Positions 24,379-32,946 of a stretch of 64,000 nt of DNA are shown here, piece by piece (position 1 is the stretch's first letter; every line of letters begins with the position of its first letter). Both the position numbers and the translations under genes were made by a program. The notes below the pieces were generated by a model. It did no database searches. It had not been told where the DNA came from and saw only the letters and a list, made by a program, of their open reading frames with translations. Origin of the DNA: CAZIPE01 sp964541305 (GTDB lineage Bacteria; Patescibacteriota; Saccharimonadia; Saccharimonadales; UBA7683). The DNA lies in assembly GCA_964541305.1 (NCBI GenBank), contig CAZIPE010000002.1:1-64000 (forward strand), written 5' to 3'.

Positions 24379-26185
24379 GATAGCAGAAAATTCAACGCTT
24401 TCTGTAAAAAGACGTCTTAGTTTAAGTTTTCGGATGCTTAAACAGGCGTGGATATTACGACCGGTCGCCATGCTACTTTACTTTGCTGGAGCATTTCTTG
24501 AAATTGCAAGTTCAATCGTAGCAATATACGCTACCGCTCGCCTGGGTGGATTACTTGCCAACTTTGCTACTGGTGGTAGCACCTCGGGTATCTGGCAGTG
24601 GCTCTGGGTGGATATAATTAGCGGCATGTTTATTGGGTTTGGTTTCCTGCTAATGAGCTATTCGAAACGAATGCTTTACTTTGCCTTTGTGCGATGGTCT
24701 ACGACTTCATTTCAGCGCGCACTGTGCACCATAGACCTACCTGCCTATTATGATGATTCTATCCGCAACCAAATCAATAAGGTATCTGGCGCATACACAT
24801 GGCAACTACCCAACCTCAACGGATCAAACTTAGATCTAATATATGGCATATTGCGATTTATAGCCATTACACTCGTTGTCTCTCAAATTACGTGGTGGAT
24901 AGTCCCACTTATTGGTATATTTTTGATACCAACCCTTTTGGGCGAGAGTCGTATGGCAAAATTGCAATGGTTCGTATGGGACGAGAAAGGGGATCAACGG
25001 CATATATTCTGGGGGCTTGATTGGATTATCCGAAACGCCAAAGGTCAGATGGAACTACGTAGTTCACAGGCGACCAATTACGTTCTCAATAAAATATATC
25101 GTATGAATACCGATTTTTATAGCGAGCAAGAAAAGCGATATAAGCATGCTAACAAGTTACTCATCCCCACGAAAATATCTGAAAGCATTGGGACGGCAAT
25201 TGGTGCTGTTGTTGTATTGCGACAATTTTTAAGTGGCACCATAGCATTGGAAAGGTACTTCTTCCTTTCAGGGGCGCTCATACGCGTAGGCGGCGCTCTT
25301 AATAGCATTTTCGGGACCCTCTCGCAGATGCAGGAATCATTATTATTCGCCGATAGCTACTTTAGTCTTATGGAAGATAGCCCAAAGATCAGTGACGCAA
25401 AGAACGCCACTCAGCTATCTACTCGTAAAGCTCCCGACATAGTTTTTGAGAATGTCAGTTTTACCTACCCCAAACAATCTAATCCAATTTTCAAAGACTT
25501 AAACCTTACCATATCTTCCGGCGAGCACGTAGCTCTAGTTGGCGAGAATGGTGCCGGCAAAAGCACACTGATTAAGCTCTTACTACGCTTCTATAAGCCC
25601 GATAGCGGACGAATATTAATCAATGATATTGATTTGCAATCGTTACAAATTGAATCTTGGTATGAGCAAATAGCCACACTTTTTCAAACATTTAATGAGT
25701 ATCCTTTGCCTATTAAAGAAAATATACAAATTGGAAGATCTACAAAAAAACCTGATGCCACATTACTTCAAAGAGCTGCGAAGTTTGGTGGCGTAGATAC
25801 AATGGTTAATAATTACACACATGGATGGGATACGGTGTTAGACAGTAGCTTTAAAAAGGGCGTTGAACCAAGTGGCGGTCAATGGCAAAGAGTTGCCCTG
25901 TCTCGTGCATTCTATCGACAGGCGAATGTATTGATACTTGATGAACCAACTTCAGCAATTGATGCGAAAGCAGAATATACCATTTTTAACAATATCTTTG
26001 AACATTATAAGAATAAGACGGCTCTCATTGTAAGCCACAGATTTAGCACCGTAAGACGTGCCGATAGAATCATTGTCTTAGATGAAGGCGCCATTATCGA
26101 ACAAGGAACACACAAAGAACTCATTCGGAAAAAAGGCTTATACGAGAGTATGTTCACTAAACAGGCTGAGGGCTACAGAGACTAG
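24371..26185 (+). CDS. ABC exporter half-transporter, subunit 2
   Basis: 604 aa, same membrane-plus-ATPase layout as its partner. Walker A GENGAGKST (near 390), Walker B VLILDEPTSAID and the H-loop VSHRFSTV are normal. The signature reads PSGGQWQR instead of LSGGQ-R-QR, a divergence often seen in heterodimeric exporters where one site is weakened. The 8-bp overlap with subunit 1 argues for co-translation and a heterodimer. Its last 4 bp overlap the convergent L25 gene. Confidence 0.9.
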   Translation: MTEIAENSTLSVKRRLSLSFRMLKQAWILRPVAMLLYFAGAFLEIASSIVAIYATARLGGLLANFATGGSTSGIWQWLWVDIISGMFIGFGFLLMSYSKRMLYFAFVRWSTTSFQRALCTIDLPAYYDDSIRNQINKVSGAYTWQLPNLNGSNLDLIYGILRFIAITLVVSQITWWIVPLIGIFLIPTLLGESRMAKLQWFVWDEKGDQRHIFWGLDWIIRNAKGQMELRSSQATNYVLNKIYRMNTDFYSEQEKRYKHANKLLIPTKISESIGTAIGAVVVLRQFLSGTIALERYFFLSGALIRVGGALNSIFGTLSQMQESLLFADSYFSLMEDSPKISDAKNATQLSTRKAPDIVFENVSFTYPKQSNPIFKDLNLTISSGEHVALVGENGAGKSTLIKLLLRFYKPDSGRILINDIDLQSLQIESWYEQIATLFQTFNEYPLPIKENIQIGRSTKKPDATLLQRAAKFGGVDTMVNNYTHGWDTVLDSSFKKGVEPSGGQWQRVALSRAFYRQANVLILDEPTSAIDAKAEYTIFNNIFEHYKNKTALIVSHRFSTVRRADRIIVLDEGAIIEQGTHKELIRKKGLYESMFTKQAEGYRD

Positions 26186-26898
26186 TCAGACTTATCTGAT
26201 TTTTCTTCGTCGGATTTTTCGCCCTCTTCAGCGGTGCCATGTTCAGATGGAACTTCACCTTCAGCACCCTCAGCTGGGGCTTCTTCTTCAGGCTCTTCTT
26301 CAACAGTCTGGTCTTTAACCAGGACAATTGGTTGAGAAAGGAATTCTTCGCGTTTCTCTTCATCGTCACCAATGGCAAGCAATTCGACAAGTTCAACACC
26401 TTCAGGAAGCTTAAGATCACCAATGTTAATACGATCATCAATCTCAACCAGATTCTCACCAGAAATTTCGATTGATTCAGGAAGACTGCGCGGCAACGCC
26501 CGAACTTCAACTGATTCAAGCGTGTGAAGAAGCACAAGACGGTTGTTTTCTGCAGGAATCTCACCTGTAATGTGAATTGGAATTTCTGCATCTACCACCT
26601 CATTTTGGTTCAAGGCCTGGAAGACCACGTGCTGCACTAAAGGCTTGAGAGGTACAAATTCAATTTCTTTAATGAGGGCAAGTGACTTTGCACCACCAAC
26701 AGTAAGATCAATTGGCTGACTCTTCCCAGCGTGCGAATATGCTTTGAGCATAGCAGGTCCATCAATAGTAATATGTATTGATTCTTTGCCATGTTCTTGC
26801 ACAATTGCAGGCACTTTACCTGATTCGCGTATTTTTGCAGCGGCATTCTTGCCAACGGCTTCTCGTTTTTCAGCTTCTAACTGTATATCCTGACTCAT
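26182..26898 (-). CDS. rplY: 50S ribosomal protein L25/Ctc (TL5 type)
   Basis: 238 aa, two-domain form. The N-terminal L25 domain (~4-92) binds 5S rRNA. The C-terminal TL5 beta domain (~95-190) follows, ending in a long Glu/Ser/Asp-rich acidic tail. The conserved IRESGKVPAIVQEHGKES segment near residue 25 corresponds to the family's R-x-x-G-x-x-P-x-x-x-Y/H-G motif. GAGGAG about 10 nt before the ATG is a good ribosome site. It is convergent with, and overlaps by 4 bp, the ABC exporter. Confidence 0.9.
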   Translation of the reverse strand: MSQDIQLEAEKREAVGKNAAAKIRESGKVPAIVQEHGKESIHITIDGPAMLKAYSHAGKSQPIDLTVGGAKSLALIKEIEFVPLKPLVQHVVFQALNQNEVVDAEIPIHITGEIPAENNRLVLLHTLESVEVRALPRSLPESIEISGENLVEIDDRINIGDLKLPEGVELVELLAIGDDEEKREEFLSQPIVLVKDQTVEEEPEEEAPAEGAEGEVPSEHGTAEEGEKSDEEKSDKSD

Positions 26899-26980
26899 CT
26901 GTTGTAATTTCTCCTCAACTATTTTTCGTTAGTTTCCATTGTAACAGATATGCGCTTTAACTGAAAACTTGCTACAATAG

Positions 26981-27652
26981 ATGAAGATGATTAGCCTCTC
27001 ACCTGAAAAAATTGTACGCGCGGGAATCTTTTTAGTTGCTGGTATTATTTTTGCAGAAAGCGGGCTACTAATTGGCTTCTTTCTACCTGGTGATAGCCTC
27101 CTGTTTACTGCTGGATTCTTGGCAAGTCAAGATATCGTAAATGTTCATGTGCTTGCCGCAGTGTGTTTTATTGCAGCCGTCGCGGGTGATAGCGTGGGCT
27201 ATCATTTTGGTCACAGCGTTGGCCCAAAGTTGCTCAAAAAACCTGACGGCAAGATATTTAAAAAGCAATATATTGCAGAGGCGGAAGCCTTTTACGAAAA
27301 ACATGGTAAAAAGACTATTATTATTGCTCGCTTTGTGCCAATTGTTCGGACATTTGCGCCAATTGTGGCCGGCATCGGAAAAATGCACTACAGAACCTTC
27401 CTGGCCTACAATGTCATCGGTGGTGCACTATGGACCCTTGGACTCACCTATGCAGGTTACTTCTTAGGACGCTCTGTTCCATGGGCGAAGGACTATCTAG
27501 AGCTCGTCATACTTGGGGTGATATTCTTGAGTCTTGTACCGAGTATTGTTCATGTTCTCAGTAAGGCTGAGCATCGTCAAAAACTGAAAGATTTACCTAA
27601 GGTTTCTCTCCGAAGAATTCGACAGATTATTAAACGAGCTGAAAAAGACTAG
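26981..27652 (+). CDS. DedA family membrane protein
   Basis: About 223 aa. Conserved DedA (SNARE-associated/VTT) features are GLLIGFFLPGDSLLFTAGFLA near residue 27 and RFVPIVRTFAPIVAG near 113, with the re-entrant helix and three or more spans. DedA proteins act in undecaprenyl-phosphate or phospholipid translocation and in membrane homeostasis. TACAAT at 26973-26978 lies 8 nt before the second ATG (26987), so translation may start there, leaderless, at MISLSP. It ends overlapping the convergent uvrA by 4 bp. Confidence 0.88.
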   Translation: MKMISLSPEKIVRAGIFLVAGIIFAESGLLIGFFLPGDSLLFTAGFLASQDIVNVHVLAAVCFIAAVAGDSVGYHFGHSVGPKLLKKPDGKIFKKQYIAEAEAFYEKHGKKTIIIARFVPIVRTFAPIVAGIGKMHYRTFLAYNVIGGALWTLGLTYAGYFLGRSVPWAKDYLELVILGVIFLSLVPSIVHVLSKAEHRQKLKDLPKVSLRRIRQIIKRAEKD

Positions 27653-30459
27653 AGCACTTCTTTTAGATAGTTTCCGGTAAATGATTCTTTTACTTTTACT
27701 ACTTCTTTTGGCGTACCTTCAGCAATAATTTGCCCGCCACCGTCACCACCTTCCGGACCCATATCAATAATATGATCGGCAGATTTTATAACATCAAGAT
27801 TATGCTCGATGATCACCATTGAGTTGCCTGAATCGACTAACTTAGCCAGAACCGAAAGTAGCTTTTCTACATCAGCAGCATGAAGACCGGTCGTCGGCTC
27901 ATCAAGAATGTAGAGGGTCCGACCCGTTGGACGACGCGAAAGTTCGCTGGCAAGTTTAATGCGCTGAGCCTCACCACCCGACAGGGTCGTAGCTGGCTGT
28001 CCAAGATGGATGTAGCCCAATCCTACGTCATGCAATGTCTGCAATTTTCGTGCAATTGAAGGCTGATTCTCGAAAAAGTCTACTGCTTGATCAATCGTCA
28101 TCGAAAGAACATCAGAAATATTCTTTCCTTTGTAGGTTATCTCGAGCGCTTCGCGGTTATATCGTTTACCCTTACAGATTTCGCAGGTGACATAGACATC
28201 GGGTAAAAAGTGCATTTCAATTTTTATAATGCCATCACCCTGGCAGTTTTCACAGCGCCCACCCTTAACATTAAAACTAAACCGTCCCGGTTTGTAACCG
28301 CGAATATTAGCCTCGGGTGTACCAGAGAATAATTCACGAATTGGTGTGAATACTCCCGTGTAGGTAGCGGGGTTTGAGCGTGGAGTGCGACCAATTGGTG
28401 ATTGATCTATAATTATGACCTTATCAAGATGTTCGATACCTTCGATGCTATCGTGCCTGCCTGGAACTTCGTGGGCACGGTGTAAGCGGGCTTGAAGCTC
28501 TTTTGCCAAAATGTCATTTATGAGTGATGATTTGCCTGAACCCGACACACCACTGACAACTACAAGCTTTCCAAGTGGGATAGTGACATCAATATTCTGT
28601 AAGTTATTTTCTGCCGCGCCTTTTACGACGATTTTTTTACCACTGCCTTTTCGATAGCTCTTTGGGGGTGCAATAACACGAGTACCACTCAAAAACTGGC
28701 CCGTAATGCTGTCTTTATTCTTTGCCACTGCACTGGGTGTGCCCGAGGCAATAACCTTACCGCCGTGCACACCCGCACCTGGACCAATATCAATTAACCA
28801 ATCTGCTGAACGGATTGTATCTTCGTCGTGCTCAACAACAATAACAGTATTATCGAGGTCACGAAGATGCTTAAGGGTTGCAATCAGGCGGTCGTTGTCT
28901 CGTTGATGAAGCCCGATAGATGGTTCATCGAGCACATATAACACCCCTGTTAAACCCGAGCCAATTTGAGTCGCCAGGCGAATGCGCTGTGCCTCACCGC
29001 CTGATAGTGTAGCCGCACTTCGGCTAAGGTTTAAATAATTCAGACCAACATTATTTAAAAACTTCAGTCGAGAATGAATCTCTTTGGCAACCTGGCTGAC
29101 AATGTGTAGCTCAGCTTCAGAAAACGCTATCTTATCAAACCATTCAAGTGCTTTGACTACTGAAAAATCAGTTATATCTCTAATTGAAGCACCGTGGACT
29201 GTTACTGCAAGCACTTCTGGCTTTAACCGAGCCCCACTGCAGGTGTGGCAGGGGCGCTCACGCATAAATCGTTCAATGTCACGACGCATGAAGTCACTTT
29301 CAGTCTCCTTCCAACGACGTTCAAGATTTGGAATAACCCCCTCATAAGTGGTTTCAAAACTACGCCCCTGACTTAAAGTGACGTTATATTTTTGGTCACC
29401 TGTTCCGTAGAGCACTTTTTCGATATCCACATCCTTCAACTCAGCTGTTGGTACATGCAAATTGAAGCCATACTTTTCGGCAACCGCCTGCATCTTCTTC
29501 ATATACCACGCGTCTGCATTTACTCTGTTGAATGGTCGAATAGCACCTTCGGCAATGGTAAGATTACCATTTGGTATAACGAGTTCAGGATCCACCTCTA
29601 ATCGCGAACCCAGACCTGTGCACGTTGGGCAGGCACCTTGAGGGGCGTTAAAACTAAACAATCGTGGCTCAAGTTCAGGAAGGGCAAGTTCGGGGTGATC
29701 AGGACAAGCGTAACGCTGAGACAGCAAGCTATCTTCATTGGTATCGGCGTTATGAATAATTAGTGATTCTTTGCCGAGTTCCAGCGCCTGCTCTATAGAT
29801 TGAGTCAACCGACCCTGATGCGCGTCATCATTAGTAATACGATCAACTACAATTTCAATGGTATGCTTATATTTTTTGTCTAGTTCAGGCCATTCATCAA
29901 GTGAATAAATAACACCATCTACACGAGCGCGCGCAAATCCACTGCGCTGATACTCGGCTGGAATATGTTCAAACTGCCCTTTTTTAGCGTTCACTATTGG
30001 AGCAAGTACTAATAGGCGGGCACCCTTCGGGAGTGAAAGCACCTCATCAACAATTGCCTGAGGAGTTAAGCGCTTAATTTCGTTTCCATCAATCGGGCAA
30101 TGCGGTACACCGATACGGGCATAGAGCAATCGAAGGTAGTCGTATATTTCAGTGACCGTTGCAACAGTTGAGCGTGGGTTTCTTGAGGTAGACTTCTGAT
30201 CAATTGATATCGCAGGTGAAAGCCCGTCTATCTGATCAACATCTGGCTTTTCCATAAGACCAAGGAACTGACGAGCATATGAAGATAGTGATTCGACGTA
30301 CCGGCGCTGGCCTTCTGCATAAATAGTATCAAATGCCAAAGAAGACTTTCCCGAACCCGAAAGCCCGGTAATTACCACTAGTTTACCTCGCGGAATATCG
30401 AGATCTATGTTTTTTAAATTATGCTCGCGCGCTCCACGAACCGAAATAACCTCAGCCAT
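27649..30459 (-). CDS. uvrA: UvrABC excinuclease subunit A
   Basis: 936 aa, full length. Two ABC modules: Walker A GLSGSGKSSLAFDTIYAEGQ near residue 31 and GVSGSGKSSLINDIL near 640, each with LSGGEAQRI signatures. Three zinc-finger elements are present (CPDHPEL...CPTC near 253, CHTCSGARLKPE near 405, CENCQGDG...CEICKGKRYN near 735). It finds bulky DNA lesions and loads UvrB. TATAAT ends 8 nt before the ATG, so the transcript is probably leaderless. It is not linked to uvrC, which is 13 kb away. Confidence 0.96.
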   Translation of the reverse strand: MAEVISVRGAREHNLKNIDLDIPRGKLVVITGLSGSGKSSLAFDTIYAEGQRRYVESLSSYARQFLGLMEKPDVDQIDGLSPAISIDQKSTSRNPRSTVATVTEIYDYLRLLYARIGVPHCPIDGNEIKRLTPQAIVDEVLSLPKGARLLVLAPIVNAKKGQFEHIPAEYQRSGFARARVDGVIYSLDEWPELDKKYKHTIEIVVDRITNDDAHQGRLTQSIEQALELGKESLIIHNADTNEDSLLSQRYACPDHPELALPELEPRLFSFNAPQGACPTCTGLGSRLEVDPELVIPNGNLTIAEGAIRPFNRVNADAWYMKKMQAVAEKYGFNLHVPTAELKDVDIEKVLYGTGDQKYNVTLSQGRSFETTYEGVIPNLERRWKETESDFMRRDIERFMRERPCHTCSGARLKPEVLAVTVHGASIRDITDFSVVKALEWFDKIAFSEAELHIVSQVAKEIHSRLKFLNNVGLNYLNLSRSAATLSGGEAQRIRLATQIGSGLTGVLYVLDEPSIGLHQRDNDRLIATLKHLRDLDNTVIVVEHDEDTIRSADWLIDIGPGAGVHGGKVIASGTPSAVAKNKDSITGQFLSGTRVIAPPKSYRKGSGKKIVVKGAAENNLQNIDVTIPLGKLVVVSGVSGSGKSSLINDILAKELQARLHRAHEVPGRHDSIEGIEHLDKVIIIDQSPIGRTPRSNPATYTGVFTPIRELFSGTPEANIRGYKPGRFSFNVKGGRCENCQGDGIIKIEMHFLPDVYVTCEICKGKRYNREALEITYKGKNISDVLSMTIDQAVDFFENQPSIARKLQTLHDVGLGYIHLGQPATTLSGGEAQRIKLASELSRRPTGRTLYILDEPTTGLHAADVEKLLSVLAKLVDSGNSMVIIEHNLDVIKSADHIIDMGPEGGDGGGQIIAEGTPKEVVKVKESFTGNYLKEVL

Positions 30460-30467
30460 AAGATACC

Positions 30468-30473
30468 ATTATA
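30468..30473 (-). promoter_or_regulatory. -10 box, leaderless type (uvrA)
   Basis: TATAAT on the minus strand, 8 nt before the uvrA start codon, in the 16-bp gap after the upstream gene. Confidence 0.55.
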
Positions 30474-30475
30474 CC

Positions 30476-31135
30476 TCAAAGTACATCTGTTTGTGCAGTC
30501 TTTGGATAAAAATCAAGACTGCCTAGACTTATTGTGGCGCCCTTTTCGAGCACCTCACTAGTCGCATCAATCACTCTGCTTTTTTCAAGTCTTGTCATTG
30601 GGTGGTCGCTTTCACCTAGCGTTATATGCGGGCTAAAGCCATCACTTCTCAGGGCACCCTTCAAGCCAATGCTTGCCATAGCTTTCATAGTATTTCTCAC
30701 CTCCTGCCTCAAATCCTCACTGTCCACGGCCATGACCAAAGCCCTGCCGTGTTTAATAACTCTAGGTTCAACAAATTGCACTTCAAGTCCTTCAGCTAGT
30801 GTTTGTTGAATCTGACTCTTTACTTGTGCCTGGGCCTTTCCGTATTCGTAGCCCACAATTAATCCTCTCGCCAATTGACTGTCGAGTTGTCGTTTTCTCA
30901 TGATCGTAAGCTGTAGCTTTGTTCTTGGGTGAACGAGTTCTGCTAAATTATCATCGTCAATAAGCAAGTCATAGAACCTATCTCGTATACCAATATCATC
31001 TTGATAACTCACCCACCTTCTGATGCCAAACGGCTCCGGCTTACCTGCTTGAACTGCCCTTCTGAGCTCTTGATTTGCGGCAAGACGATTGTGTTGTGGT
31101 CTCCTCGTACCTTGTCTATTTTTGCGTGAACTCAT
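30476..31135 (-). CDS. 2H phosphoesterase-like protein
   Basis: 219 aa. A basic N-terminal tail (~1-50) is followed by a domain with FSPHITLGES near residue 172, matching the H-x-T/S-x motif of the 2H (LigT/CPD-like) superfamily, which acts on 2',3'-cyclic or 2'-5' RNA phosphates. The expected first motif appears as KLQLTIM near residue 75, with Gln in place of His. If this alignment is right, the enzyme has only one catalytic histidine and may bind rather than cleave RNA. It is upstream of uvrA on the same strand, 16 bp apart. Confidence 0.55.
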   Translation of the reverse strand: MSSRKNRQGTRRPQHNRLAANQELRRAVQAGKPEPFGIRRWVSYQDDIGIRDRFYDLLIDDDNLAELVHPRTKLQLTIMRKRQLDSQLARGLIVGYEYGKAQAQVKSQIQQTLAEGLEVQFVEPRVIKHGRALVMAVDSEDLRQEVRNTMKAMASIGLKGALRSDGFSPHITLGESDHPMTRLEKSRVIDATSEVLEKGATISLGSLDFYPKTAQTDVL

Positions 31136-31188
31136 AATGTATTAATCCTCTTACTGCCCATGGTACAACAAATAGCTGAGTTGTCTAG

Positions 31189-31194
31189 TATAAT
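31189..31194 (+). promoter_or_regulatory. -10 box, leaderless type
   Basis: TATAAT ends 7 nt before ATG 31202 of the PGPGW-type membrane protein and so favours that start over an upstream ATG at 31160. Confidence 0.55.
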
Positions 31195-31201
31195 AAGTTG
31201 T

Positions 31202-31633
31202 ATGAAGGATAGAGCATATAGGTGGTGGAAGAATAAACCTTGGAGCCTGCGCAAGCCACTGGTTTTTGCGGTGGGTATTTTACTGATTATTATCGCTCCA
31301 TTCATCGGGTTCATTCCGGGACCTGGTGGGATTCTTGTGTTTCTGCTCGGTATAGCTGTGTTGGCAAGTGAGTTTGACTGGGCACTTTCGCTCAAAGCGT
31401 TCTTTTTGAAAACTGTGCCGGCGGAAGTAAAAAAACGATGGAGACCAACTCAAAACTGGGAATATACTTTTGATATCACCACTGGCTGTCTACTCACTTC
31501 CTCTGTTATTTTTGGCTACTATGACTACTGGCTTCTTGCTGTATACTGTGGAATTCTCGGCACGTTACTTTTCATTTTCAACCGTAGCCGACTCGACCGT
31601 CTTAAATTGTATTTTGCAAAGCGAAAGAACTAG
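31202..31633 (+). CDS. PGPGW-type transmembrane protein
   Basis: 143 aa. After a basic head, a helix leads into GFIPGPGGILVFLLGIAVLASEFDWA, the hallmark of the small 'PGPGW' transmembrane family, then a cytoplasmic stretch and two further hydrophobic helices near the C-terminus. The family's role is unknown. The start is chosen from the TATAAT box 7 nt upstream. pheA follows 16 bp downstream on the same strand, so the two are likely co-transcribed. Confidence 0.75.
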   Translation: MKDRAYRWWKNKPWSLRKPLVFAVGILLIIIAPFIGFIPGPGGILVFLLGIAVLASEFDWALSLKAFFLKTVPAEVKKRWRPTQNWEYTFDITTGCLLTSSVIFGYYDYWLLAVYCGILGTLLFIFNRSRLDRLKLYFAKRKN

Positions 31634-31649
31634 CGTAAAGTTATCTGGT

Positions 31650-32480
31650 ATGAAAATTGCTATTCAAGGTCAAGCGGGCTCATTTCATGCCATTGCGGCA
31701 AAAAGTCTTTTTGGCACAGAAGTTGAGCTAATATACTGCGACACATTTAAATCTGTGTTCGCATCACTTGATGCTGGCAAGGCAACGCATGCAATTGTGG
31801 CTATTGAAAACTCGCTTTATGGCTCAATCAACGAGGTGTACGATCTACTTCTTGCACACCAGTTTTCAATCACCGGTGAAGTATATGAACAAATTGGACT
31901 TCACCTCTTTGGGCTAAAAGGATCGACAGCTTCAGACATAACTGATATCTACTCACAAGCCCCTGCCCTTGCCGAAGCAGAAGACTATCTAGAAACCCAC
32001 TTAAAGCAAGCAACCCGTCATGAATATTTTGATACTGCCGCTGCCGCCCAGTATGTGGCAGATGAAAAAAATATACATAACGCTGCAGTAGCGAGTAATG
32101 AAGCGGGGGAACTCAGTTCGCTTCACCTACTAGCCAGCAACATCGAAACACACCATCATAATTACACACGCTTTATTGCCCTTTCAAAAAATGATGCCGT
32201 AGACGCGCAGGGCAACAAAACATCTATTACCTTTCGCACACAAGACAAGGCTGGATCACTTTACGACGCACTCGGAGTATTTGCAAAGCGAAAAATCAAC
32301 CTTACAAAACTGGAGAGTCGTCCGATTATCGGTAATGCATGGCGCTACATGTACTACGTTGATTTTTCTGCCGGCATCAATGAAGCACATGTTCAAAAAG
32401 CACTCGAGGAACTCGAATCTCATGCTACACACATACGAATTCTTGGCTCGTACCCCGCTGGCAATACACTAATCGCCTAG
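31650..32480 (+). CDS. pheA: prephenate dehydratase
   Basis: 276 aa, the normal monofunctional size. It converts prephenate to phenylpyruvate in phenylalanine synthesis. The catalytic domain (~1-180) starts KIAIQGQAGSFHAIAA and includes VAIENSLYGSI and the active-site motif NYTRFIAL. The ACT domain (~195-265) includes KAGSLYDALGVF and the Phe-binding LESRPI. ATG 31650 begins the conserved N-terminus; an upstream in-frame ATG would overlap the previous gene. No other aromatic-pathway gene is in the window, so a lone dehydratase is striking in a CPR-like genome. It may work on scavenged prephenate or in an incomplete pathway. Confidence 0.92.
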   Translation: MKIAIQGQAGSFHAIAAKSLFGTEVELIYCDTFKSVFASLDAGKATHAIVAIENSLYGSINEVYDLLLAHQFSITGEVYEQIGLHLFGLKGSTASDITDIYSQAPALAEAEDYLETHLKQATRHEYFDTAAAAQYVADEKNIHNAAVASNEAGELSSLHLLASNIETHHHNYTRFIALSKNDAVDAQGNKTSITFRTQDKAGSLYDALGVFAKRKINLTKLESRPIIGNAWRYMYYVDFSAGINEAHVQKALEELESHATHIRILGSYPAGNTLIA

Positions 32481-32578
32481 TATTTTTGCATTGTCGAAAA
32501 TAACACAACATATTTGTGTAATTTGCTATTGTCACGCCTTTTGATATAGCGGTATGATAAAGACAGATTAACAAATGA

Positions 32579-32941
32579 GTGGAGTGCGAGACCGTGAAAA
32601 AGAAAATGTTATTTTGGGCAGTAGTTTGTGGGATCATCGTTACTCTGCTTGTTGTCGAAAATCCACTACAAATGTTTTTCAATTTCGTTATTGCTGGCAT
32701 AGTGCCAGGGATCAATATTTCGCTTGGTTTCGTGCCTTCAATTGGCGTCATACTTGCCCTGCTATGGCTGATGAAACGGTGGCTGCGAGATATTCGCTAT
32801 CAGATGATGCGCCGTACTGCACTTGAAATGAATGCTGAAAAAGTAAAGAACGAGCTACAGAACGCTCAGCAGAAAGAAAGTAAAGAACGGCGACAATCAG
32901 TCATTGCCGCGCGAGCACTCAAACGGGCCAACAATTTGTAA
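32579..32941 (+). CDS. small membrane protein with basic C-terminal helix
   Basis: Up to 120 aa. Two hydrophobic helices (KKMLFWAVVCGIIVTLLVV and INISLGFVPSIGVILALLWL) are followed by a long Lys/Arg/Gln-rich cytoplasmic helix (~75-118). The start could be GTG 32579 or GTG 32594 (MKKKMLFW), the latter better placed relative to GGAG. No family recognised. It ends 5 bp from the convergent exonuclease gene. Confidence 0.65.
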   Translation: MECETVKKKMLFWAVVCGIIVTLLVVENPLQMFFNFVIAGIVPGINISLGFVPSIGVILALLWLMKRWLRDIRYQMMRRTALEMNAEKVKNELQNAQQKESKERRQSVIAARALKRANNL

Positions 32942-32946
32942 CTACC

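Noticed and set aside
26157..26591. 144-codon frame antisense/shifted within L25
   Set aside because: It is a shadow frame of the L25 gene, whose two domains are clear in the main frame.
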